Shown piece after piece: positions 51,556 to 59,130 of a stretch of 64,000 nt of DNA; within the stretch, counting starts at the first letter, position 1, and each line of letters starts with the position of its first letter. Both the position numbers and the translations under genes were made by a program. The notes beneath the pieces were generated by a model. That model ran no database searches. It was not told where the DNA came from and was given only the letters and a program-made list of their open reading frames with translations. The stretch is from contig OZ255630.1 in the NCBI GenBank assembly GCA_965276825.1, positions 3,472,001-3,536,000 of the forward strand. The letters are read 5' to 3'. The stretch comes from G965276765 sp965276825 (lineage in GTDB: Bacteria; Actinomycetota; Acidimicrobiia; Acidimicrobiales; Palsa-688).

Positions 51556-51760
51556 GCCGGTCCCATTCCGAGCGCGGTGGCACTCGAGTCGCTAGTGCCG
51601 GGGCGGTCCCGAAGGTCATGTCAAGGTCGTCCTCGCCCGCCAGTAGCGAGTCGACCGCCTCACGGATGAGGTGGGACATTGGCACGCCCTGCCGGCGGGC
51701 GCGCTCGGCCAAGCGAGCCCGCTGCTCGTCGGTGAGGGAGATCTGTGTCCTGATAGCCAT
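51548..51760 (-). CDS. VapB-family ribbon-helix-helix antitoxin
   Basis: A 70-residue antitoxin. AIRTQISLTDEQRARLAERA is a ribbon-helix-helix opening, followed by GVPMSHLIREAVDSLLAG. The tail MTFGTAPALATRVPPRSEWD would bind the toxin. The ATG at 51760 is preferred to one three codons upstream. A TATGCT box lies 11 bases before it (51772-51777). Confidence 0.83.
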   Translation of the reverse strand: MAIRTQISLTDEQRARLAERARRQGVPMSHLIREAVDSLLAGEDDLDMTFGTAPALATRVPPRSEWDRRA

Positions 51761-52011
51761 ATACAGCAAGTAGCATACATGGGCCGTCCGGGAGCCCCTG
51801 CGGTGCGCGGGCCCGACCAGCAGGTGATGGTGATGCAGGTGATTGCGGCACGCTATGGCAGCAGGGTGCCGCTTCGTGGTCGCTCAACAACCACCGAAGG
51901 CGAGGCGCACTGCTAAGGGTCTAACGGGTAAATCGGGACTCCCCCCATGACCTGCAGCTTTGCGGAACGTGGCTGCTCAGACGGCGTGTCGGGCCTTTCC
52001 TAGGTGTGTCG

Positions 52012-53124
52012 CTAGTGCTGCGTCGCGCTTTTGACTTGTGACAGGGTTTTGCGGCCCCGGCGTATCTTTTCGAGGATTTCGTCAGCGGCGGTGTGCCAAA
52101 CGAATGGTTTGGGATCGTCGTTCCAGTGGCTGACCCAGGTGGCGATGGCTTCGATCAGGTGCGGAACGCTGGTGAACGTGCCGCGGCGCAACCGACGGTC
52201 GGTCAGCTCCTTGAACCATCGTTCCACGAGGTTGAGCCATGACGAGCTGGTCGGCGTGAAATGCAGATGCCATCGGGCTCGGCGGGGATGCGCGAGCCAC
52301 CCGGCGACCTCGGGACCCTTGTGCGCGGACAGGTTGTCGAGGACCACGTGGATGTCGAGGCTGCGAGGGACGTCCTTGTCGATCTTCTTGAAGAACGCCA
52401 ACACATCAGCCGAGGTGTGGGTCTTGCGGCACTGAGTCGTCATCTCACCGGTAGCGATGTTCAACGCCGCGAAGAGATCCGTGGTCCCGTTCCGCTTGTA
52501 GTCATGGGTCATCGTGTTCGCTCGACCGCGGCGCATCGGTAGCGACGGCTGGGTTCGATCGAGCGCCTGGCACTGAGTCTTCTCGTCGAAGCTGAACACG
52601 ACAGCCTTCTTCGGCAAGTCGAGGTAGAGGCCCACGACATCGACGAGTTTCTCCTCGAAGCGAGGATCGTTGGAGAGCTCGAAGGCGTCAACCTTCCACG
52701 GTTTCAGCTCATGGTCACGCCAGATCCTGGCCACGGTGTCCTTGCCGACGCCCAACTTCTTCGCCAAGGTCCGTGTCGTCCAGTGCGTCGAGGTGTCATC
52801 GGGTTTCTCGTTCAGCGTGTAACGAACCACCTCGGCCACCTTGCCATCGGGCAGATAGGCCTTGCGGCCCCGGCCCTTGGCGATTACACCCACAAAGGCG
52901 ACACCCTCTCGGGCGAAGCTGGCCCGCCACGCCCGGACCGTGTTCGCCGACACCCCGACCCGGCGACCGATCTCCTCGTTGTTCACCCCATCCGCGGCAG
53001 CCAACAACGCCTCGGCCTGACGGACCGCGCGATGCGCCAGCGCCGGAGAACCAGCGATCCCGGCCAATCGGTCGCGGTCATCATCGGTCATCAACAACGG
53101 AGGGGCACCACGCATCGTCAACAT
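52012..53124 (-). CDS. IS630-family transposase
   Basis: A 370-residue DDE transposase. The N-terminal helix-turn-helix (GVNNEEIGRRVGVSANTVRA) is followed by the catalytic triad: Asp in VVFSFDEKTQCQALDR, Asp in HVVLDNLSAHKG and Glu in SWLNLVERWFKELTD. The ORF is complete. Its stop TAG is formed by the terminal inverted repeat and the TA target duplication (CAGCAC-TAG), so the last codon depends on the insertion site. Confidence 0.92.
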   Translation of the reverse strand: MLTMRGAPPLLMTDDDRDRLAGIAGSPALAHRAVRQAEALLAAADGVNNEEIGRRVGVSANTVRAWRASFAREGVAFVGVIAKGRGRKAYLPDGKVAEVVRYTLNEKPDDTSTHWTTRTLAKKLGVGKDTVARIWRDHELKPWKVDAFELSNDPRFEEKLVDVVGLYLDLPKKAVVFSFDEKTQCQALDRTQPSLPMRRGRANTMTHDYKRNGTTDLFAALNIATGEMTTQCRKTHTSADVLAFFKKIDKDVPRSLDIHVVLDNLSAHKGPEVAGWLAHPRRARWHLHFTPTSSSWLNLVERWFKELTDRRLRRGTFTSVPHLIEAIATWVSHWNDDPKPFVWHTAADEILEKIRRGRKTLSQVKSATQH

Positions 53125-53165
53125 GATGCCAATCCTAGCCCCAAGCTATTTACAAGACACAGCAC
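52015..53165 (-). mobile_element. IS630-family insertion sequence (1151 bp)
   Basis: The element is flanked by TA on both sides (52013-52014 and 53166-53167), the target duplication of the IS630/mariner group. Its termini are inverted: GTGCTGCGTC at the left and, on the other strand, GTGCTGTGTC at the right, with scattered matches beyond. One transposase fills nearly the whole length. It lies between the intact vapBC and the MarR gene inside the right tRNA-Ser element. Confidence 0.87.
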
Positions 53166-53278
53166 TAGGAACCATGCGGGGTGTCACTGCGGATAGCTAC
53201 TCAGTTCAGGCTGCCAACTCAAAAGGAACCTTCACCGTCCGTCGAATCGCTCGACGTCAGTGCGCGAACCTGAGCGAT

Positions 53279-53737
53279 TTACGCACCCTCGTTGCCGTCG
53301 CGCAAGGAGTGAATCATGCTCTGCAGGATCCTGAACGCGCCCGACTGTTCGTCCTCCGTCATGCCGCCCAGCATCCTGACCTCGACGGATCGGACCGCAA
53401 CGGTCGCCTTCTCGAGGCTCCGCCGACCGCGCGGCGTGAGCCGCGTGGGAAGAACTTTCCCGACAGGGGCCTCCGCCGGCCTGGTCACGTAGCCGCCTCG
53501 TTCCAAGGCTTGCAGCAGCACGTTCATCGACTGCCGTGTCACGAACGCTCCTCGCGCGAGCTCGGAGCTCGACAGGCCCGGGCGCTGGGCCAGCAGCTCG
53601 AGGCAGGAGTAGTGCGTCACGGTCATCCCGAGCGGCCGCAGCACTGCCTCCATGGCTGCGCGGAGGGCGCTCGAGGCCTCCTTCAGCAGGTAGCCCAGTG
53701 ACGTCTCCAGGTCGACACCGACTCCGTCTTGACGCAT
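53279..53737 (-). CDS. MarR-family transcriptional regulator
   Basis: A 152-residue winged-helix regulator. The core reads MTVTHYSCLELLAQRPGLSS, ELARGAFVTRQSMNVLLQAL, then a wing at APVGKVLPTRLTPRGRR. MarR proteins repress divergent resistance genes and are released by small ligands. The ATG at 53737 is the first base inside the first of two perfect TGTCAG-CTGACA palindromes, so it represses itself and the divergent glyoxalase-type gene. Confidence 0.87.
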   Translation of the reverse strand: MRQDGVGVDLETSLGYLLKEASSALRAAMEAVLRPLGMTVTHYSCLELLAQRPGLSSSELARGAFVTRQSMNVLLQALERGGYVTRPAEAPVGKVLPTRLTPRGRRSLEKATVAVRSVEVRMLGGMTEDEQSGAFRILQSMIHSLRDGNEGA

Positions 53738-53752
53738 GTCAGCATTCTGACA
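53737..53752. promoter_or_regulatory. MarR operator 1
   Basis: TGTCAG-CATT-CTGACA, a perfect 6+6 palindrome overlapping the marR start codon. Confidence 0.75.
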
Positions 53753-53764
53753 TAGATTGATTGG

Positions 53765-53780
53765 TGTCAGAAGACTGACA
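53765..53780. promoter_or_regulatory. MarR operator 2
   Basis: TGTCAG-AAGA-CTGACA, with the same arms as operator 1 and its centre 28 bases away. It lies 20 bases before the glyoxalase-type ATG. Confidence 0.75.
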
Positions 53781-53800
53781 CAATAACAAGGAGCATCACC

Positions 53801-54170
53801 ATGCCCGCCACCGGCCCCGACTTCATCTCCCTCCAGGCTCGCGACCTCGACGCTTCGCAGGCATTCTACGAGCAGTACCTCGGCCTTGTCCGCTCGCAGG
53901 CAGGCCCTCCCCATGCCGTCGTCTTCGAGACGACGCCGATCGCGTTCGCCCTGCGAGACATCGTTCCCGGCACCGATCTGGCATCCGTCGCGCAGCCGGG
54001 CATCGGCGCCCGCGATCTGGCTCCACGCCACCGACGTCCAGGCCATCCACGACGCTCTCGTCGCCGACGGCCACACGATCGTCTCGGCTCCGATCGACGG
54101 CCCATTCGGTCGAACGTTCACCTTCGCCGACCCCGACGGCTACCAGGTCACCCTCCACGATCGCGCCTAA
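53801..54170 (+). pseudogene. Glyoxalase/bleomycin-resistance (VOC) protein, frameshifted
   Basis: A VOC-fold protein of about 123 residues when repaired. The first half reads PDFISLQARDLDASQAFYEQ then YLGLVRSQ; the second half, in another frame, reads AIWLHATDVQAIHDALVADG and FTFADPDGYQVTLHD. One surplus base near 54011 in a run of C causes the break. AAGGAG precedes the ATG and a MarR regulator is divergent, so it was an inducible detoxification or resistance gene. Its end overlaps the integrase end by four bases. Confidence 0.82.
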
Positions 54171-55276
54171 GCGCAGACCACCCGGACTGTGATCCCTGGG
54201 TTGGCGTGACCCAGCCGGCCGGCGATGGTGCGCACGCCAACTCCTCGGCCGGCGAGAGTGGTGGCGGCGAAGTGGCGGAGCGCGTGGAAGGTCACGTGCT
54301 CGAGGCCGGAGCGGTCGCGCAGTGAACGGAAGGCGCCGGTCACCCGGTCGGGCCGGCAGGGGGTGGCGCCGTCAAGGTCCTGGGACCACACGTAGGCGTC
54401 CGTGGCGAGGACGACGCCGGCCAACCGGGAGCGCTCCTCGGCGCGCCGGCGGTGCTCGCGCAGGACGTCGACGGTGGAGGCGTCGAGGGCGATACGGCGG
54501 GCCTGGTGGGTCTTGGGGTCCTTGACCGCGACCTCCCCGCCGGCGTCGGAGATCGACCGGGCGAAGGTGGCGGTGGCGGTGGCGGTGGCGGTGGCGGTGG
54601 CGGTGGCGGTGGCGGTGGCGAGGTCGACGTCGCTCCAGCGCAGGCCGCACAGCTCACCTCGTCGTGCTCCGGTGGTGGCGGCGGCGTAGATCAGGCAGCC
54701 GAGGTCGGGGTGATCCTCGGCGCAGGCGTCGACCAGCCGGCGCAGCTCGTCGAGGCTGGGTGGGCGGATCTCTCGCCCTCTCGGTGACGGCGGCGAGGAC
54801 CGGACGACGGGGTTGAGATCGATCCAGCCCCACCGGATCGCCTGGCTGAAGGCGGTGGAGAGGATGGCGTGGCTCTTGCGCACCGTGAGGGCGCTCAGAA
54901 CGCCGCGTTGGAGCTGGCCGCAAAAGGCGTCGAGGACGGCGCCGTCCACCTTGGCGATCTCAACGCGCCCGAGCTTCGGCTTGATGTTCACGTCGATGGC
55001 GGAGCGGTAGCGCACGAGGGTGGACGGTGCCCGCCCCTGGCTCTCGATGTGCGCCATCCACCGGTTCAGCAGCTCCTCGACCGTGTGACGACCGCGCTGG
55101 CGGTGGCCGCCGCGCTCGATCTCGGCGACCAGCTCGGCCGAAGCCCGTTGGGCGTCGCGCTTGCCCCCGTTGACGTACCGCTGCGCGTAGCGGTAGCGGC
55201 CCGTACCGGGATCCCTGCCGAGCGAGACGCGGACCTGCCAGACCTTCGGTCCTCGCTGGCGGATGCTGCCGCGCAC
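54167..55276 (-). CDS. Tyrosine integrase of the tRNA-Ser element, C-terminus incomplete
   Basis: A 369-residue phage-type integrase. The N-terminal AP2-like arm-binding region (VRVSLGRDPGTGRYRYAQRY) and a core-binding domain (HIESQGRAPSTLVRYRSAID) lead to the catalytic Arg in GARRGELCGLRW, then HALRHFAATTLA and GRLGHANPGIT. The sequence stops with VRVVCA where relatives have the catalytic Tyr in a V-Y-A-H motif; Tyr is absent. An Ala-Thr run of nine units interrupts the core at about residue 230. It lies 90 bases from tRNA-Ser. Likely inactive. Confidence 0.83.
   Translation of the reverse strand: MRGSIRQRGPKVWQVRVSLGRDPGTGRYRYAQRYVNGGKRDAQRASAELVAEIERGGHRQRGRHTVEELLNRWMAHIESQGRAPSTLVRYRSAIDVNIKPKLGRVEIAKVDGAVLDAFCGQLQRGVLSALTVRKSHAILSTAFSQAIRWGWIDLNPVVRSSPPSPRGREIRPPSLDELRRLVDACAEDHPDLGCLIYAAATTGARRGELCGLRWSDVDLATATATATATATATATATFARSISDAGGEVAVKDPKTHQARRIALDASTVDVLREHRRRAEERSRLAGVVLATDAYVWSQDLDGATPCRPDRVTGAFRSLRDRSGLEHVTFHALRHFAATTLAGRGVGVRTIAGRLGHANPGITVRVVCA
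54566..54619 (-). repeat. Hexanucleotide microsatellite inside the integrase
   Basis: GGTGGC is repeated nine times without error, giving nine Ala-Thr pairs on the minus strand. It sits in a loop after the catalytic-Arg segment, where relatives have no such insertion. Changes in copy number keep the frame. Confidence 0.95.
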
Positions 55277-55366
55277 GACCGCAACGCTACGGGTTCGCTG
55301 GGCGGATTATGGCCACTGGCAGCTACGAGAGCCGAACCGGCGAACCCTAAAAGTGCCTTTGACCTG

Positions 55367-55451
55367 CGGAGGGAGAGGGATTCGAACCCCCGGGGCTGTG
55401 ACACCCAAGGCTTTTCAAGAGCCTCGCATTCGGCCGCTCTGCCATCCCTCC
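55367..55451 (-). tRNA. tRNA-Ser (anticodon TGA)
   Basis: An 85-base class II tRNA. Acceptor pair GGAGGGA/TCCCTCC, anticodon stem AGGCT/AGCCT with loop CTTGAAA, a long variable arm, T-loop GTTCGAAT and discriminator G; CCA is not encoded. Its 3' end is the integration target of the accessory region to the left. Confidence 0.93.
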
Positions 55452-55537
55452 AGAACACCCAACCTTACCGACCGGCCGTCGTCCGGACGCAGGGCGCTCC
55501 TGCGGGAGGGCGGCGGGCGGGGGGTAGAGGAGCACGT

Positions 55538-56461
55538 ATGGCCGTACACCGACTCGACCCGACGCCGGACACCACCACCGACGTGTTCGACCCTGACCGC
55601 GAGCCGGTGCTCACCGTGGACCCCGGCGACACCATCGTGGTGCGGTCGCTCGACGCCTCCGGCTACCTCGAGCGACAGGAGACGCCGGGGCAGCGGCGCC
55701 CCCGGATGTTCGATCCCGGTCGCGGCCACTGCCTCGCCGGGCCGATCGAGGTTCGTGGGGCGGAGCCGGGCACGGTCGTCGCCGTGCGTCTCCGCTCCCT
55801 GACCCCGGACCCGTGGGGATGGACGGCGGCCAATGCTCGCCCGACGCCGATCACCCGCGCCCTCGGGCTGTCGGGGTCGGACCCGTCCTGGCTGCTCTGG
55901 GACATCGACAACGCGGCCGGGGAGGCGACCGACCAGTCGGGACACACGGTGTCGACTGCGCCGTTTCTGGGGGTGATCGGGCTGCCCCCGGTGGAGCCGG
56001 GCGAGCACTCCACCGTTCCGCCGAGGGTCGAGGGCGGCGGCAACGTCGACTGCAAGGACCTGGTGGCCGGCTCCACGCTGTACCTCCCCGTGACCGTGCT
56101 GGGCGCGAGGCTCTGCGTCGGCGACGGGCATGCTGCCCAGGGGCACGGCGAGGTCGGCGGCACGGCCATCGAGTGCGCCATGACCACCGAGCTGGTCGTC
56201 GATGTCGTCGCCGACCGGCCCGTGCCCGGCATCCACGCCGAGACCCCGGCGGGCGCGGTGACCTTCGGCTTCGACGCCGACCTCAACGCGGCCACCGCCA
56301 CGGCCCTCGGCGCCATGGTCGGGTGGATCCAGCACCGCTACGGCGTGGATCGGGCTGGGGCGCTGGCCCTGGCCAGCCCCGCAGTCGACCTGCACGTCAC
56401 CCAGGTCGCCAACGACACCTGGGGTGTCCACGCCCTCCTGCCCGACGGCGCCATCCGCTGA
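55538..56461 (+). CDS. Acetamidase/formamidase family hydrolase
   Basis: A 307-residue member of the FmdA/AmdA family, normal in length. Family signs: VDPGDTIVVRSLDAS, the metal-site region GHCLAGPIEVRGAEPG, PPRVEGGGNVDCKDL and LCVGDGHAAQGHGEV. It hydrolyses a short amide to ammonia and an acid. ATG follows GAGGAGCACGT. It is the first chromosomal gene beyond tRNA-Ser. Confidence 0.88.
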   Translation: MAVHRLDPTPDTTTDVFDPDREPVLTVDPGDTIVVRSLDASGYLERQETPGQRRPRMFDPGRGHCLAGPIEVRGAEPGTVVAVRLRSLTPDPWGWTAANARPTPITRALGLSGSDPSWLLWDIDNAAGEATDQSGHTVSTAPFLGVIGLPPVEPGEHSTVPPRVEGGGNVDCKDLVAGSTLYLPVTVLGARLCVGDGHAAQGHGEVGGTAIECAMTTELVVDVVADRPVPGIHAETPAGAVTFGFDADLNAATATALGAMVGWIQHRYGVDRAGALALASPAVDLHVTQVANDTWGVHALLPDGAIR

Positions 56462-57022
56462 CCAGCCGAGTCCGCCGTCGGGGGTGATCAGCCGACGCTC
56501 ACCGCGTGGCTCCCAGGCCGGAGGCTCGACAGGGTGGTGGCGGAGCCATTCCGATGCGTCTGGCGATCAACCCTGATCGCACCCCGGTCTGTCGACGCTC
56601 GACGACGGGCCTGGGCATCGTCTCGGGGCTCCTCACGTCGGTAAACCACGTGAGTCGCCCCGAGGACGGGGATCGCCCCGAGGTCGGAGTGACCGAGTCC
56701 GACGGCCGGCATGGGGGACCCAGGGCTTCCGCAGGGGAGCCCGGACGACGCTTGCGATCACGGGACAGGGTCGGCGGGTCACAGCGGTCGATCGACGGCG
56801 GTGGGCGCGTGCAGGTGACCCGAGTTGGTCGTGACCCGAGTCGGCCCCCCGACCCGGGGACGGGGCGACCGAGCGGTGGGAGAGTGGGCCGGAGCGAGCA
56901 CGGGCCCGGCGAGGGAGCGAGCACGGGCCCGGCGGGGGAGGCGGGCCGGAGCGAGCACGGGCCCCGGCGGGGGAGGTGGCCGGCGGGAGCGGGCCGGAGC
57001 GAGCAGAGACCGGGGTGGCGGA
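56462..57022. other. Non-coding stretch with G-rich repeats
   Basis: About 560 bases between convergent genes with no supported coding frame. From 56891 the 17-base unit GGAGCGAGCACGGGCCC occurs three times (56891, 56914, 56948), and a shortened copy ends at 57005. The rest has no recognised signal. Confidence 0.55.
56891..57005. repeat. Irregular GGAGCGAGCACGGGCCC repeats
   Basis: Three exact 17-base copies with spacers of 6 and 17 bases and a final partial copy. Spacers are too short and uneven for a CRISPR array. Confidence 0.8.
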
Positions 57023-57415
57023 TCAGCTCTCGAGTGAGCCCGGCCCGGCGGGCACGTCCACGGCGTGCTCGCGCAGCACCTCGAGGCGGACGATCTCGAG
57101 GGCGCGCTCGTGGGTGGAGGCCAGGACGACGTAGGCGGCGGCCCCGTCCCGGTGGGCCCGGAGCCAGTTGCCGGCGGTGACGCACCAGCGGTCGCCGGGC
57201 GTGAGCCCGGGGAAGCCGTAGGCGGGGGCCGGGGTGGTCAGGTCGTTGCCGATGGAGCGCTGGTGGGCGAGGAACTCGGCGGTGACCACGGCGCAGATGG
57301 TGTGGCTGCCGAGGTCCTCGGCGCCGGTGGTGCAGCAGCCGTCGCGGTAGAACCCGGTGAGGGGTTCGGTCCCGCAGGGCTCGAGCTCGCCACCGAGGAC
57401 GTTGCGGGCGGGCAC
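57023..57415 (-). CDS. DUF2237 family protein
   Basis: A 130-residue protein with the conserved opening NVLGGELEPCGTEPLTGFYR, DGCCTTGAEDLGSHTICAVV and YGFPGLTPGDRWCVTAGNW. These Cys-rich motifs define DUF2237, a widespread small family of unknown function. Cytoplasmic; no operon partner. The ORF is complete. Confidence 0.85.
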   Translation of the reverse strand: MPARNVLGGELEPCGTEPLTGFYRDGCCTTGAEDLGSHTICAVVTAEFLAHQRSIGNDLTTPAPAYGFPGLTPGDRWCVTAGNWLRAHRDGAAAYVVLASTHERALEIVRLEVLREHAVDVPAGPGSLES

Positions 57416-57457
57416 GCTCTGCAGTATCCACCACTTCGGCCCCGAGCGGGGCGGTGG

Positions 57458-58087
57458 TCAGGACGTGAAGCTGTTCCAGTGCACGATGGTCTCCACCGGG
57501 GGGCGTGCGGCCGGCTTGAACTCGGTGCCGATCGTGTAGGCCACGGGAAACAGGGCGACCTGGGTGTAGCTGTCGGGGATGCCGAGCAGCTCCCCGGCCC
57601 GCTCGGCCAGGTTGAGGTGCAGGGTGGTCCACGCCGAGCCGAGCCCGCGGGCGCGCAGGGCGAGCAGGAAGCTCCAGGCGGCGGGGAGGATCGACCCGTA
57701 GAAGCCGGCCGCCTGGACCGGGGTGATCTTGTCGCGACGGCCCTGGATGCAGGGGATCACGTGCACGGGGACGTCCTGGAGGTGGTCGGCCAGGTAGTTG
57801 GCGCTGTCGAGGACCCGGCGGGTCTGACTGCCGGCCTCGGCGCGAGCGGCGGACTCGGCCAGGTACTTGGCGCCCGCCTCCCGGTACAGCTCGGCGAGGG
57901 CGCCCCGCTTGGCCGGGTCGGTCACGACCATCCAGCGCCAGGTCTGCGCGTTGCTGGCCGTCGGGGCCTGCTGGGCCAGGCGGATGCAGTCGAGGATCAC
58001 CTCCCGCTCGACGGGGCGGGTCAGGTCGAGCCGCTTGCGCACGGCGCGGGTGGTCGTGAGCAGGTGGTCGGTGACGGTGGTGTCCAC
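57458..58087 (-). CDS. Nitroreductase family protein
   Basis: A 209-residue FMN-binding nitroreductase. TTTRAVRKRLDLTRPVE and APTASNAQTWRWMVVTDP supply the FMN-phosphate contacts, and the late RARGLGSAWTTLHLN is the second FMN region. It would reduce nitro groups or flavins with NAD(P)H. Complete; ATG start near GGGGCTCCTCGG-like leader without a strong site. Confidence 0.85.
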   Translation of the reverse strand: MDTTVTDHLLTTTRAVRKRLDLTRPVEREVILDCIRLAQQAPTASNAQTWRWMVVTDPAKRGALAELYREAGAKYLAESAARAEAGSQTRRVLDSANYLADHLQDVPVHVIPCIQGRRDKITPVQAAGFYGSILPAAWSFLLALRARGLGSAWTTLHLNLAERAGELLGIPDSYTQVALFPVAYTIGTEFKPAARPPVETIVHWNSFTS

Positions 58088-58151
58088 GGTGGGGCTCCTC
58101 GGGAGGGGATGGGGGCGGGAAGGACGTCGGCGGGCGGGAGGTCGGTGGCGG

Positions 58152-59108
58152 CTACGGCTCGGCGTGCACCCGGGCGCGAACCCCGGCGATCCAGTCGTCG
58201 GCCGCCTTCCACGCGGCCGAGGCGTCGCGTCGCCGTTCGGGTCCCTCCACGCCGGCTGCCGGGTACGAGCCGAGGAACTTGAGCCGCCGCAGGCCGGCGT
58301 GGAGGTCGCGCAGGCAGTCGGCGATCATCTCCTCGGCCACGTGGCCCTCGAAGTCGATGATGAAGCAGTAGTCGCCGAGGCCCTGCCGGGTCGGGCGCGA
58401 CTCCAGCTTGACCAGGTTGATGTCGCGGGCGGAGAACTGGCCGAGGATGGCGTGCAGGCTGCCAGGCCGGTCCGCGGACTGGAAGCACACGATGCTGGTC
58501 TTGTCGTGCCCGCTCGGTGCGGGCACCCCGGAGGCGGCGGGGGCGACGAGCACGAAGCGGGTGACGTTGCCGGCGGCGTCCTCGATGCCATCGGCCAGCA
58601 CGTCGAGTCCGTAGAGCGACGCAGCGAGCAGGGTGCCGATGGCGGCGGTGCCGGGCTCAGCGGCGTCGGCGACCTGCCTGGCGGCCTCGGCCGTGGAGGT
58701 GGCGGCCACCTCGCTGACGTGGGGGAGGTGCGCGGTCAGCCACGCCCGGCACTGGCCGGTGGCGTGGGGAAACGACACGACCCGCTCGACGTCGCCGATC
58801 GCCGTGCCCGGCGGGGCCAGGAGGCTTTGGGTGACCGGCATCACGACCTCGCGGACGATGACCAGGTCGCGCTCGAAGATCAGCTGGTCGATGGCGACGC
58901 TCACGGTGCCCTCGATCGAGTTCTCGATGGCGACGAAGCCGAGGTCGACCGAGCCGTCGCTGACCGCGGCGAGGATCTGCACGAACGAGCGCATGGCGAC
59001 CCCGTCGGCGGCGGCCAGGTCGGCCTCGCTGCGCAGGGCGGCCTCGGTGAAGGTGCCGGCCGGCCCGAGGAAGGCGATGCGGGGGCCGCGGCCGACGGGA
59101 CCGGTCAT
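58152..59108 (-). CDS. pheA: Prephenate dehydratase
   Basis: A 318-residue enzyme making phenylpyruvate for phenylalanine synthesis. The catalytic domain (1-190) has IAFLGPAGTFTEAAL, AIENSIEGTVSVAIDQL and the TRF motif in NVTRFVLVAP. The ACT domain (200-290) has RPGSLHAILGQFSARDINL and the Phe-binding ESRP. Feedback control by phenylalanine is expected. The ATG at 59108 gives the normal length. It is divergent from larB, with 22 bases between start codons. Confidence 0.9.
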   Translation of the reverse strand: MTGPVGRGPRIAFLGPAGTFTEAALRSEADLAAADGVAMRSFVQILAAVSDGSVDLGFVAIENSIEGTVSVAIDQLIFERDLVIVREVVMPVTQSLLAPPGTAIGDVERVVSFPHATGQCRAWLTAHLPHVSEVAATSTAEAARQVADAAEPGTAAIGTLLAASLYGLDVLADGIEDAAGNVTRFVLVAPAASGVPAPSGHDKTSIVCFQSADRPGSLHAILGQFSARDINLVKLESRPTRQGLGDYCFIIDFEGHVAEEMIADCLRDLHAGLRRLKFLGSYPAAGVEGPERRRDASAAWKAADDWIAGVRARVHAEP

Positions 59109-59130
59109 GGGCGGGCAGGATAGGGCGGTC

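Noticed and set aside
56891..57005. Short repeats considered as a CRISPR array
   Set aside because: Spacers of 6 and 17 bases are too short and uneven, and no cas gene is present in the window.
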